Assembly: GCA_019873735.1 (NCBI GenBank)
Contig: JAIOAQ010000010.1
Location: forward strand, 1-64,000
Direction of reading: 5' to 3'
Source: Chloroflexota bacterium
GTDB taxonomy: Bacteria; Chloroflexota; Anaerolineae; Anaerolineales; Villigracilaceae
DNA: 64,000 bases
Shown one piece after another: positions 42,463 through 50,756 of this stretch (position 1 is the first letter of the stretch; the number at the start of each line of letters is the position of its first letter). The position numbers were made by a program, and so were the translations under genes. The notes under the pieces were generated by a model that saw only the letters and a list, made by a program, of their open reading frames with translations, did not search any database and was not told where the DNA came from.

Positions 42463-43416
42463 CTATTCCATCGCGCCCAAAACCAGCGCCAGCAGCGCCA
42501 TGCGCATCACCACGCCGTTGAAGGCCTCCTGCCAGTAACGCGACCAACGGGTGATGTCCACATCGGTCGGGACCTCGTCCATGCGCGGCAGGGAGTGGAG
42601 CAGGATGGCGTCCGACTTGGCTTTGGTGGCCAGCAGTTCGCGGGTGATCTTGTAGTTGGCGGGGGTCAGGCCCACGTCGCCCTTGCGCTCATCGCGGGAC
42701 TTGGTGTAATCGGGCTGAACAACCGGCTCGACCAGGATGACATCCGCATCGGCGATGGCCTGCTCGACATGCTCGGCTTCGCGGAAATTCAGGCTGTACT
42801 GACGCAACTCGGCCTTGAATTCCTCGGTCAGCGACATGTCGGGGGGAGCCACAAACGTGATCGGGCAATCGAACTGGGTGAGCGCGTAAGCCAGCGAGTG
42901 CATGGTGCGCATGCGCATGTCGCCCACTGCCAGCCACTTCAGGCCGTCAATGGTGCCTTTTTCCTTCAGCACGGTGTAGAGGTCGGTCAGAATCTGGGTC
43001 GGGTGCTCGCCCCAGCCATCGCCGCCGTTGATGACGGGGATGGAAGCCCATTTGGCCGCCTCGTGCGGCGCGCCCTGCTGGAAGTGGCGCATGACGATCA
43101 CATCGCCGTAGAACTCCAGCATCTTGACCGTATCCTTGATGGACTCCTGGTAGAAGTCCCCGGCGCGGGTCATCTTGGCATCGGCAAAGCCGGTCACGTG
43201 ACCGCCCAGGCGGTGCATGGCCGCCTCGTGCGCCAGGCGCGTGCGGGTGGACGGCTGATAGAAGGCCGTCACCAGCGTCTTTTCCTTCAACAGGTCGCTG
43301 TTGCGGCGCTGAACGGCAATCGGCTCCAACTCAGCCGCCACGTCGAAGACATGGAAAAATTCATTCCTTTCGAAATCTTTGAGGGACAGGATGTCCCGGC
43401 CAGCAAAACTACGCAT
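42463..43416 (-). CDS. Divergent aspartate-carbamoyltransferase-like protein
   Basis: A 317-residue PyrB-like protein: carbamoyl phosphate motif QPSTRTRLAHEAAMHRLGG, GGDGWGEHPTQILTDLYT, GDMRMRTMHSLAYAL, HSLPRMDEVPTDVD and NGVVMRMALLALVLG. Two features differ from PyrB: the 80s loop reads TRAGDFYQESIKDT without the catalytic Lys expected in S-x-x-KGES-like loops, and HSLPR replaces HPLPR. It may be a second carbamoyltransferase of the purine pathway and not the pyrimidine enzyme. It sits 15 bases from the YgeW-like gene, in the same operon, with no pyrI or other pyr gene nearby. Confidence 0.82.
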   Translation of the reverse strand: MRSFAGRDILSLKDFERNEFFHVFDVAAELEPIAVQRRNSDLLKEKTLVTAFYQPSTRTRLAHEAAMHRLGGHVTGFADAKMTRAGDFYQESIKDTVKMLEFYGDVIVMRHFQQGAPHEAAKWASIPVINGGDGWGEHPTQILTDLYTVLKEKGTIDGLKWLAVGDMRMRTMHSLAYALTQFDCPITFVAPPDMSLTEEFKAELRQYSLNFREAEHVEQAIADADVILVEPVVQPDYTKSRDERKGDVGLTPANYKITRELLATKAKSDAILLHSLPRMDEVPTDVDITRWSRYWQEAFNGVVMRMALLALVLGAME

Positions 43417-43453
43417 TGTGAAACTCCTTTTGGTGGTTTAGTGATTAAGTGCA

Positions 43454-43553
43454 CAGGTAAAGGTAAGCAGGTACACAAGTATACAAGTACATCTCTACCT
43501 GTGTACCTGTCTACCTGTCTACCTGTCTACCTGTACCCGTGTACGTTTTTGCC
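43454..43553. repeat. TACCTGT repeat array, second copy
   Basis: Units of CTACCTGT and AAGTA, arranged as in the copy at 41340-41457, lie upstream of the PyrB-like gene and against the stop of the four-helix-bundle gene. Confidence 0.85.
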
Positions 43554-43556
43554 TGC

Positions 43557-44057
43557 CTACCTATGTACATCTTCATCTCCTTCATCTTCCAAACTTGCGT
43601 AATATTCCGCCTGATCTTCGCGGATTTTCTTGTCACCATATTCTTGCGCGCCGGCGCGTTGACGGCGGACATATGTCATAAAACCGTTGAGTGCCTGTTC
43701 TGTTTGGCGGATTAGTTTGTAAAGCGCTTCAAATTCGGGTTGAGCAATGTATTGCAACACGCGTGCGTCAATCAATCTGGCCAGCGTTTCCATCAATTCA
43801 CCGCGGGCAATGGAATAGTAATGCAGGCTGTCAAGGTAGTGGTAGCGCCCGTAGGCTTCGCCAATATTGCCGGTCACGCCTTTGGCAGAGCGGCGAATTT
43901 GAGCGTACAAATCGAATTTTTCATCAGCAGGCAGTGTTTTAGAAAAAGCGTGTATTTTTGCCATCACCTCCAGCGCAAGTTGATAGCACTCCAGGTCCTC
44001 AAACCCGCGCTTGCCTTTTTCTCCAGGCGATTCATACAACGGCTTTCTTTCTGTCAT
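43557..44057 (-). CDS. Four-helix-bundle protein (23S rRNA intervening-sequence type)
   Basis: A 166-residue member of the family first found in 23S rRNA intervening sequences: FEDLECYQLALEVMAKIHAFSKTLP, IRRSAKGVTGNIGEAYGR, and DSLHYYSIARGELMETLARL. The fold is a four-helix bundle that pentamerises; function is unknown. A repeat array of TACCTGT units lies on each side, so it looks like an inserted cassette between the PyrB-like and YgeY genes. Confidence 0.88.
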   Translation of the reverse strand: MTERKPLYESPGEKGKRGFEDLECYQLALEVMAKIHAFSKTLPADEKFDLYAQIRRSAKGVTGNIGEAYGRYHYLDSLHYYSIARGELMETLARLIDARVLQYIAQPEFEALYKLIRQTEQALNGFMTYVRRQRAGAQEYGDKKIREDQAEYYASLEDEGDEDVHR

Positions 44058-44113
44058 CTGTTTACCCGTCTACCTGTTTACTTGTGTACCTGCGTACCTT
44101 TATACCTGTTTAC
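44055..44113. repeat. TACCTGT repeat array, third copy
   Basis: Several TACCTGTTT-like units between the four-helix-bundle gene and the YgeY gene. The last residues of YgeY (GKQV) are encoded by it, so the array extends into the coding region. Confidence 0.8.
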
Positions 44114-45320
44114 CTGCCATACCCGGTAACAGAGCATAGAACTCAGTCGCTGCCACCACATCGTCCAAAGGCACTTGTTCCAGATTGGTGTGAGCAAACT
44201 TCTCATCGCCCGGCCCAAAGCCGATAGAGGGAATGCCCGCTTTGCCCGCCCAATAGGTGCCGTTGGTGGAGAAATCCCACGTTCCCAGTTCCCGCTTCTC
44301 GTTCCAGAGCATTTCCACCGCCCGCTGGGCAGCCTGAATCAGCGGGTGAGTATCCTCCAGCAGCCAGGGCGGGTAGAACTTTGAGACCGGGAAGACAAAG
44401 CCGGTGTAGGAAGGCGTATCGTAGAACAACTCCTCCACCTGGATTTCTTCCTGCAGGTAATCGGGAATCAGACCCTTCACCTGAGCAATGACCTGCTCGC
44501 GGGTTTCGCTGAGAGTCATGCGGCGGTCAATGTAGATGGTGAACTGATCGGGGACGGCATTGAGCGAGGCAGTGCGCGCCTCAGCGTCGGTTACGGCAAT
44601 CGAGGCATACCCTTGCACCGGATGATAGCCGAAGCCGAAACGCATGCGCCGGTCAAGGTCGCGAATCGCAGCGATAACGCCCGCCATCTTATAGACGGCG
44701 TTGTCGCCCAAATAATGCGAGGCGGCGTGTGCCGAGCGGCCCTTGGCAATGACGCGTAACTCCACCCGCCCCTTGTGGCCGCGATAAACTTGCATGCGGG
44801 TTGGCTCGCCGATGACCACAAAGTCGGGCCGCACCTGCGGATCCACCTCCACAAAGGCATTGGGGGCAATGCCATCGCACTGCTCTTCCATGTTGCCGAA
44901 GTAATAGGCCGTGTACCCCTCCAGCAGGCCGAGGTCGCGCGCCAGCGCCAGGCCATAGACCATGCCAGGGGTGGAATTCTTCTCGTCGCAGGCGCCGCGC
45001 GCATACAGAATGCCGTTTTCCACCTTGCCGGTGAAGGGATCCCACTCCCACTCATCCGGGTCGCCCACGCCGACGGTGTCAATGTGCGAATCGAAGACGA
45101 GAACCTTCGGCCCGTTTCCGATGCGCCCGATGGTATTCCCCATCTTATCGAAACGTACTTCATCGAAGCCGAGTTTGCGCATTTCGGCCTGAATCCGCTC
45201 TCCCACGTCTTTGATTTGGCCATCCATGCTGGGAATGGCGCAAATGTCGCGCATAAAACGGATAATGTCGTCCTGGGCGTTGTGTACGCGTTCTCGAATT
45301 TGTTTAACGATATTGTCCAT
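44100..45320 (-). CDS. YgeY-family M20 metallohydrolase
   Basis: A 406-residue M20 peptidase/amidase-type protein. Metal-ligand stretches are VFDSHIDTVGVGD, GACDEKNST, GNMEEQCDG and the terminal GFGPGDEKFAHTNLEQ, with dimerisation domain GHKGRVELRVIAKG. This is the type annotated as YgeY, found in the E. coli purine and selenium hydroxylase cluster next to ygeW. It probably hydrolyses an N-carbamoyl or amide intermediate. The GntR gene lies just upstream. Confidence 0.87.
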   Translation of the reverse strand: MDNIVKQIRERVHNAQDDIIRFMRDICAIPSMDGQIKDVGERIQAEMRKLGFDEVRFDKMGNTIGRIGNGPKVLVFDSHIDTVGVGDPDEWEWDPFTGKVENGILYARGACDEKNSTPGMVYGLALARDLGLLEGYTAYYFGNMEEQCDGIAPNAFVEVDPQVRPDFVVIGEPTRMQVYRGHKGRVELRVIAKGRSAHAASHYLGDNAVYKMAGVIAAIRDLDRRMRFGFGYHPVQGYASIAVTDAEARTASLNAVPDQFTIYIDRRMTLSETREQVIAQVKGLIPDYLQEEIQVEELFYDTPSYTGFVFPVSKFYPPWLLEDTHPLIQAAQRAVEMLWNEKRELGTWDFSTNGTYWAGKAGIPSIGFGPGDEKFAHTNLEQVPLDDVVAATEFYALLPGMAGKQV

Positions 45321-45322
45321 AA

Positions 45323-46039
45323 TCAGGCACCACCGACCTTGCGTACAATGTGGAAATGGAAGTAGCCAGGCAAAAAGTAACTGTGAGAATAGTCCACAAT
45401 GCGCCCAGAAGCGCTGTAAAGACGCGAAGTGAATTTCAAGAGAACGTCATCCCGCTGAATTTCCATCGCTCTGGCCACCTCAGTGGTTGCATTTGTGGCG
45501 CTGATGTCTGCGCGCGAAATCGTCAGTGCGTCACCGCGTTGAAGCAAGTAATCCAACACGGAGCCACCAAATCGTTCGGGCAGATCCCCAGGTCTGAGGA
45601 CATCTTGGGGCAGGATGTCTATCAGATAGGCCGCCGGGCGATTATCAGTTAGAATGACCCGTTGAACCCGTGTAAGGGGCGTGCCAAGGGGGACGTTGAG
45701 GGCTTCGGCTGTTTCCCTGTCTGCAAGAATTTCGTCAATGTGCAGGTAACGAACGGCAATGCTCTTGTTTTGGCGCTTGGCCAATGTTTCCAAACTTTCC
45801 AGCACTTCCAGTCCGCTTTCGAGAATTGGAACCTGACCGACCACAAAGGTGCCCGCGCCCTGCCGCCGGCGAATCAGCCCCTGCGTTTCGAAAGCGCGCA
45901 TTGCCTCTCTTAATGTCGCCCGGCTGACTCCCAGTTGTCGGGAAAGCACCGGTTCTGAGGGAAGCCGCTCTCCCGGCGGGGTATGCGAAATGATCACAGC
46001 CAGTTCGGTCTGTAATCGCTGGAAAGGAAATTGTGACAT
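45323..46039 (-). CDS. GntR-family (HutC/UTRA) regulator
   Basis: A 238-residue regulator. The winged helix-turn-helix covers residues 1-75 (PGERLPSEPVLSRQLGVSR, REAMRAFETQGLIRRRQGAGTFV). The UTRA ligand domain covers residues 85-238 (TRVQRVILTDNRPAAYLIDI, FGGSVLDYLLQRGD, LLKFTSRLYSASG). GntR proteins commonly recognise TTGTC-N-GACAA-type palindromes; such sites lie at 36965-36977 and 49322-49336, both over start points of this island's promoters. The ligand may be a purine or its breakdown product. It lies between the deaminase and YgeY genes. Confidence 0.9.
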   Translation of the reverse strand: MSQFPFQRLQTELAVIISHTPPGERLPSEPVLSRQLGVSRATLREAMRAFETQGLIRRRQGAGTFVVGQVPILESGLEVLESLETLAKRQNKSIAVRYLHIDEILADRETAEALNVPLGTPLTRVQRVILTDNRPAAYLIDILPQDVLRPGDLPERFGGSVLDYLLQRGDALTISRADISATNATTEVARAMEIQRDDVLLKFTSRLYSASGRIVDYSHSYFLPGYFHFHIVRKVGGA

Positions 46040-46074
46040 ACATCACCTCTTGGGAGGAAAGCACAGATCGGCGG

Positions 46075-47871
46075 CTATTTTTCAACCAGCGGGATGAACT
46101 CAAAACGGGTGACATCTACCAATCCCAGATCAGATATGCGCAGTTCTGGTATGACTACAAGCCCCAGTAAACTCAGTTGCATGTTGGGATTGTTGATCTT
46201 GCAGCCGCAAGCCCGGAATCCATCCAGTACGCTGGCGGCTTTTTGGGCTACCACTTCGGCAGGTTGATTAGACATCAGGCCGGCAATTTTGAGTTCCACC
46301 AGGCCAATAACTTCGCCGTTTCGGACGACCACCTGGCCGCCGCCGACCTCGGCTAATTTGTTGGCGGCAATGGCCATGCTCTCATCATCCGTTCCAACCA
46401 CTACCAGATGGTGACTGTCGTGGGCGACAGTTGACGCTACTGCACAAGGTTGGGTGAAACCGAAGCCCCGCACCAGACCCAGGCTGATGGCTCCACTGCC
46501 TTTGTGGCGCTCAATAACCGCCACTTTGGCAATGTCGCTCTGCACGTCGGCATGGATTTGGCCATCAACTACAGCAAGATCTAGTTTTAGGTGACGGGTG
46601 GGAGCCTGATTTTCAATGATGCCCATCACGTTGGCGCGGACTGTACCAGCGCCTGTCTGTTTTTCTGACAGGCGGATTTGAAAGTCTTCAGCCGTTAGCG
46701 GCCGTTTCAGGTGCACCGACTGCGTTGCCCAGTCGGGGTAAGGGAAGGCTGGCAGCGAAACGGTCAGACGGCCGCGCTCGGCGATAATTTGTCCACGCGC
46801 GATCACCATTTCGGCAAAGAATTCTTTGACCTCGTTGACGATCAAAATATCTGCCCAGCGGGCCGGCGCCAGCATGCCGATTTCACGGCTCAGGCCAAAA
46901 TGTTCGGCAGTATTGATCGTTGCCATCTGGATGGCGGTCATGGGTGGCAGGCCTTCTTTCATGGCGTGCCTGAGGACGCGATCCATATGGCCTTGCTGAG
47001 CCAGGGTTGCGGCGTGAGAGTCGTCGGTGCACAGGATGAAATGTCGCGCGTCTAGTTTGTATTTGGTAATTGCTTTGACTTGTGCAGCCACATCTTGCCA
47101 GGCCGAACCGTAACGCAACATCGGTTTCATCCCCTGGCGGACGCGTTCAATGGCATCCTCCAGCGTTGTGCCTTCGTGATCGTCCTCGGGTCCACCTACA
47201 GCATAGGCATGGAAGGCCGGTCCAAGGTCGGGTGAGGCATAATGGCCGCCAATCACTTTTCCGGCTTTGCGCGCGGCTTCCATCTCGGCTAACATCTTTG
47301 GGTCACCGGCCGAAACGCCGGGATAGTTCATCATCTCGCCCAGGCCGATGATGCCGTTCCACGTCATGGCTTCGGCCACTTCGTCTGGTCCGATTGAACC
47401 GCCGGGTGTTTCCAGGCCGGGCGCTGAAGGGACGCAAGATGGCATTTGCACCCAGACGTGAATTGGTTGTTGGGCGGCCTCGTCCACCATCAGTTTGACG
47501 CCTTTCAGCCCAAAGATGTTGGCAATTTCGTGCGGGTCAATGAACATGCCGGTTGTACCGTGTGGCGCCACAGCGCGCACAAATTCGGTCACCGTAATCA
47601 TGCCCGATTCAACATGCATGTGACCGTCCAGCAGGCCTGGTACCAGATACTTGCCGCCTGCATCCATGACAATGGTGCTGCCTTTGATCGTATGGGAAGC
47701 GTTTGGTCCAATGTAGGCAATACGACCATCTTTGATGGCAATATCTGTGTCGGGGATGAATTCACCAGACTGGACGCAAACCCAGGTGCCGCGACGGATG
47801 ACCATGTCGGCAGGAGCGCGTCCCATGGCAACGTCAATCAATGTTTTCGTGATGTTTGAATCGTTTGGCAT
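46075..47871 (-). CDS. ade: Adenine deaminase
   Basis: A 598-residue amidohydrolase of the Ade family, converting adenine to hypoxanthine and ammonia. Conserved parts are the metal-site DGHMHVESGMIT, GMFIDPHEIANIFG, NGIIGLGEMMNYPGV, ILCTDDSHAATLAQQGHMD and the C-terminal Ade domain with ASTVAHDSHHLVVVGTDDESM. It feeds adenine into the hypoxanthine-xanthine pool used by the XdhD-like enzyme. The 8-oxoguanine deaminase gene precedes it by 40 bases. Confidence 0.95.
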   Translation of the reverse strand: MPNDSNITKTLIDVAMGRAPADMVIRRGTWVCVQSGEFIPDTDIAIKDGRIAYIGPNASHTIKGSTIVMDAGGKYLVPGLLDGHMHVESGMITVTEFVRAVAPHGTTGMFIDPHEIANIFGLKGVKLMVDEAAQQPIHVWVQMPSCVPSAPGLETPGGSIGPDEVAEAMTWNGIIGLGEMMNYPGVSAGDPKMLAEMEAARKAGKVIGGHYASPDLGPAFHAYAVGGPEDDHEGTTLEDAIERVRQGMKPMLRYGSAWQDVAAQVKAITKYKLDARHFILCTDDSHAATLAQQGHMDRVLRHAMKEGLPPMTAIQMATINTAEHFGLSREIGMLAPARWADILIVNEVKEFFAEMVIARGQIIAERGRLTVSLPAFPYPDWATQSVHLKRPLTAEDFQIRLSEKQTGAGTVRANVMGIIENQAPTRHLKLDLAVVDGQIHADVQSDIAKVAVIERHKGSGAISLGLVRGFGFTQPCAVASTVAHDSHHLVVVGTDDESMAIAANKLAEVGGGQVVVRNGEVIGLVELKIAGLMSNQPAEVVAQKAASVLDGFRACGCKINNPNMQLSLLGLVVIPELRISDLGLVDVTRFEFIPLVEK

Positions 47872-47910
47872 ATTTCCTTATCCTATGGCTTGCGAGTGCC
47901 AGGAGCCCGC

Positions 47911-49296
47911 TCATGCCGCCTCCAGCAGCCGCCTGGCCGCCCGGTTGTGCCGTTCGACAAGTTTCCTCTCGTCGAGCGTGGTCAACTGCCCTTCGCGGAC
48001 AACGAACCGGCCGCCGATCACCGTATAGTCGGCGCGGACGGGGTGACAGAAGACCGCCGCCGCCACCGGGTCGTGCAGCGCCCCGGCGTATTCCAGCCGG
48101 TCGAGTTTGATGGCGAAGAAATCGGCGCATTTGCCGACCTCCAGGCTGCCGATGTCGCTTCGCCCCAGCACCGCCGCCCCGCCGCGCGTGGCCAGCCAGA
48201 GGGCATCGCGCGCCGTCATCAGTTTGCGCGACGGGTCGTTGGAAAGCGAAAAGCCGGTGATGCCTTCCTTGAGCCGTGCCAGCAGCATGGCCTGACGGGC
48301 CTCGGCCAGCATGTGCGAACTGTCGTTGCTGGCGCTGCCGTCCACACCCAGGCCGACCTTGACGCCCGCCGCCAGGTATTCCTTGATCGGCGCGATGCCG
48401 GAGGCCAGGCGCATGTTCGAGGAGGGGCAATGCGCCACGCCGCAGCCGTGTCTGGCAAAGGTCTGCACTTCCTCGCCGTTGACGTAGATGGCATGGGCAA
48501 ACCAGACATCCTCCCCCACCCAATCGAGCGACTGCATGTAGGGGACAGGACGGTAGCCGAACTTTTGCAGGCAGAACTGCTCCTCGTCCTCGGTCTCGGC
48601 CAGGTGGGTGTGCAGATGAACGCCATACTGCCGCGCCAGGCGGGCCGATTCGCGCATCAGGTCGCCGGTCACCGAGAAGGGCGAGCAGGGGGCGAGGACG
48701 ATCTGGACGAACGAACCCGGCCGCGGGTCGTGGTAGGTTTCGATCAGCCGCTGGCTGTCGCGCAGGATGTTATCCTCGCTGTCCACCACCGAATCGGGCG
48801 GCAGGCCGCCGTCTTTTTCGCTCAAACTCATCGAGCCGCGCGAGGCGTGGATGCGGACGCCAATCTCTTTGGCGGCGGCAATCTCATCGTCCAGTTTCGA
48901 GCCGTTCGGGTAGAGGTAGAGATGGTCGGAGGCGGTGGTGCAGCCCGAAAGCGCCAGTTCGGCCAGCGCCGTTTGCGCCGAGATGAAGATATCTTCGGGG
49001 GTGAGCCGCGCCCAGATGGGGTAGAGCGTCTTCAGCCAGTTGAACAGGTTGGCGTCTTGCGCGGCCGGGACGGCGCGGGTGAGGGTCTGGTAGAAGTGGT
49101 GATGGGTGTTGACCAGCCCCGGCAGAATGATGTGGCCGCGCAGGTCGAGGATTTCGTCGGCCTCGTGAGGCAAGTCTGAAACTTGCCCGATTGCCTCGAT
49201 GAAGCCGTCGCGGACGAAAAGACCACCATCGGGAATCTCCCGCCGGTGGTCGTCCATCGTGACAAGATAGGCGTGCTGGATGAGAAGTGTGCTCAT
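47911..49296 (-). CDS. 8-oxoguanine deaminase
   Basis: A 461-residue amidohydrolase. The metal site is LVNTHHHFYQTLTRAVP with further ligands in HTHLAET, FAHAIYV and GLGVDGSASND. The signatures GCTTASDHLYLYPNG, RGSMSLSEKDGGLPPDSVV and LAPCSPFSVTGDLMRE are characteristic of 8-oxoguanine deaminase (Pseudomonas PA0142-like), which yields urate; the SsnA/AtzB family is the alternative. It is the first gene of the island, directly downstream of a promoter with the GntR-type operator, so it probably leads the adenine deaminase-GntR operon. Confidence 0.9.
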   Translation of the reverse strand: MSTLLIQHAYLVTMDDHRREIPDGGLFVRDGFIEAIGQVSDLPHEADEILDLRGHIILPGLVNTHHHFYQTLTRAVPAAQDANLFNWLKTLYPIWARLTPEDIFISAQTALAELALSGCTTASDHLYLYPNGSKLDDEIAAAKEIGVRIHASRGSMSLSEKDGGLPPDSVVDSEDNILRDSQRLIETYHDPRPGSFVQIVLAPCSPFSVTGDLMRESARLARQYGVHLHTHLAETEDEEQFCLQKFGYRPVPYMQSLDWVGEDVWFAHAIYVNGEEVQTFARHGCGVAHCPSSNMRLASGIAPIKEYLAAGVKVGLGVDGSASNDSSHMLAEARQAMLLARLKEGITGFSLSNDPSRKLMTARDALWLATRGGAAVLGRSDIGSLEVGKCADFFAIKLDRLEYAGALHDPVAAAVFCHPVRADYTVIGGRFVVREGQLTTLDERKLVERHNRAARRLLEAA

Positions 49297-49321
49297 AGAT
49301 TGGGAAAGGGGAGAAAGGTCT

Positions 49322-49371
49322 AGTTGTCTGACAACTACTTATAGTTTAACAAATAAAGACATAGATGTCAA
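49322..49371 (-). promoter_or_regulatory. Promoter and GntR-type operator of the purine deaminase operon
   Basis: On the minus strand: -35 TTGACA (49366-49371), 17-base spacer, -10 TAAACT (49343-49348), then palindrome AGTTGTC-A-GACAACT (49322-49336) across the expected transcription start. The arms are perfect over seven bases. The core is identical to the site at 36965-36977 and is placed similarly relative to the -10. Confidence 0.85.
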
Positions 49372-49390
49372 TCACTTTACAAAATAAGGC

Positions 49391-49495
49391 TCAAGCCTTT
49401 ACCTTTTCGATCCTTGCCGCCCGCTTCTGAAGATCCTTGCAGTGTTTGGAAGTGATTGAAAGCCTCTCAATAGTGTCTGATGGATTCAACGGCAT
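49391..49495 (-). CDS. Possible 34-aa small protein
   Basis: A short open frame begins MPLNPSDTIERLSITSKHC and ends in a basic helix-like stretch (KRAARIEKVKA). An AAAGAAG sequence lies five bases upstream of the ATG. It occupies the otherwise empty stretch between 8-oxoguanine deaminase and the CreD-like gene. It may be a real small protein, a remnant of a larger gene, or chance. Confidence 0.2.
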   Translation of the reverse strand: MPLNPSDTIERLSITSKHCKDLQKRAARIEKVKA

Positions 49496-49551
49496 AAACT
49501 TCTTTCTTGTAGCCTTGGTGCTATAATCCACTTTAAATCAGGAGGCTTGTC

Positions 49552-50739
49552 ATGAGTGTTGGACGTTTGATTGCCATTGTTTTCATCTTCATCGGCGCTA
49601 CCATTGCATGGATGATTCTGGGAACCAGCATTGTTGTGCGCTCGGACTACGGTGATACCAGCCTTGTCCACCAGGTGCAAACCTTGTGGGGCTCGCCGCA
49701 TACGCAATCTGCCCCAACGGTGACGTGGACAAAGTCCAAAGACCATGTTCAAACGCTTGAATTGGACTCCAGCAACGTCAACGTAGATTTAAAACTTCAA
49801 CATCGCCGCAAAGGCCTGTACTGGTATGCGACCTATGAGGTTGCTTTTGACGGTACCTATGCCTTTACCAACACCTTAGACGAAGACAAGGTGTTCACCG
49901 TCACCTTCAATTTCCCATCCTCCGGTACAATTTATGACGACTTTGAGTTTCGGGTAGGCGACCAGTTGGTCTCTCCGGGAGGTCAATTGTACAGCGGCGC
50001 CAGCACGGAAATTTCTGTCCCCAGAGGGGCTACGGTTCCTATTCATGTCGCCTATAAGTCGCGAGGTCTGAATGAATGGCGCTACAGTTTTTCGGATGGA
50101 ATCATTACCGTCAGGAATTTTAAGATGACGGTTACCACCGATTTTGATGAATACGATTTCCCCGAATCCACAATTTCACCTTCTACCAAAACGAAGACCG
50201 CTCAGGGCTGGGTTTTTACCTGGGAATTTAATAACCTGGTCTCCGATTTTGACCTGGGAGTTAAGATGCCTTCCAAACTCAACCCCGGCCCGCTTGCCAG
50301 CCGGATGAGTTACTTTGCCCCCGTCTCGCTGCTGTTCTTTTTTACCATCCTGATTGTGCTTGGCGCAGTCAAGGGGCAAAATCTGCATCCCATGCACTAT
50401 TTCTTCTTGAGTGCCAGTTTCTTTGCTTTTCATTTGCTCTTCGCTTACCTGGTAGATCACATTTTGGTAGAGATTTCCTTTGTCATCTCCGCGCTGGTTT
50501 CGATGGCGTTGGTGGTTATCTATCTGGGCCGCGTCAATGGCTGGCGTTTTGCCTTGTGGGCCGGCCTGGCACAGTTTCTCTTCCTGGTGCTTTTCTCGTA
50601 CGCTTTCTTCTTCGAAGGATATACCGGCCTGGTGATTACGATCGGCGCGATCATTACGCTGGCGGTCATGATGCAAATCACCGCCCACGTAGACTGGGCA
50701 GACGTTTTCCGCAGAAAAGACAAGAACAGCGCCACTTAA
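49552..50739 (+). CDS. CreD-like inner-membrane protein
   Basis: A 395-residue protein: one N-terminal span (residues 5-28), a large extracytoplasmic beta-rich domain (about 30-255), then five or six spans (about 262-375) with the block LHPMHYFFLSASFFAFHLLF, which resembles CreD of E. coli. CreD is an inner-membrane protein of unknown biochemical role linked to envelope stress. An AGGAGG ribosome site (49540-49545) and a TATAAT at 49522-49527 precede the ATG. The SH3 lipoprotein gene starts 17 bases downstream, so the two form an operon. The similarity is to the membrane part mainly. Confidence 0.65.
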   Translation: MSVGRLIAIVFIFIGATIAWMILGTSIVVRSDYGDTSLVHQVQTLWGSPHTQSAPTVTWTKSKDHVQTLELDSSNVNVDLKLQHRRKGLYWYATYEVAFDGTYAFTNTLDEDKVFTVTFNFPSSGTIYDDFEFRVGDQLVSPGGQLYSGASTEISVPRGATVPIHVAYKSRGLNEWRYSFSDGIITVRNFKMTVTTDFDEYDFPESTISPSTKTKTAQGWVFTWEFNNLVSDFDLGVKMPSKLNPGPLASRMSYFAPVSLLFFFTILIVLGAVKGQNLHPMHYFFLSASFFAFHLLFAYLVDHILVEISFVISALVSMALVVIYLGRVNGWRFALWAGLAQFLFLVLFSYAFFFEGYTGLVITIGAIITLAVMMQITAHVDWADVFRRKDKNSAT

Positions 50740-50756
50740 GTTGGAGATAACCCCCT

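Noticed and set aside
41340-44113. TACCTGT arrays considered as a CRISPR.
   Set aside because: Units are about ten bases with no unique spacers of 30 bases or more, and no cas genes are present.
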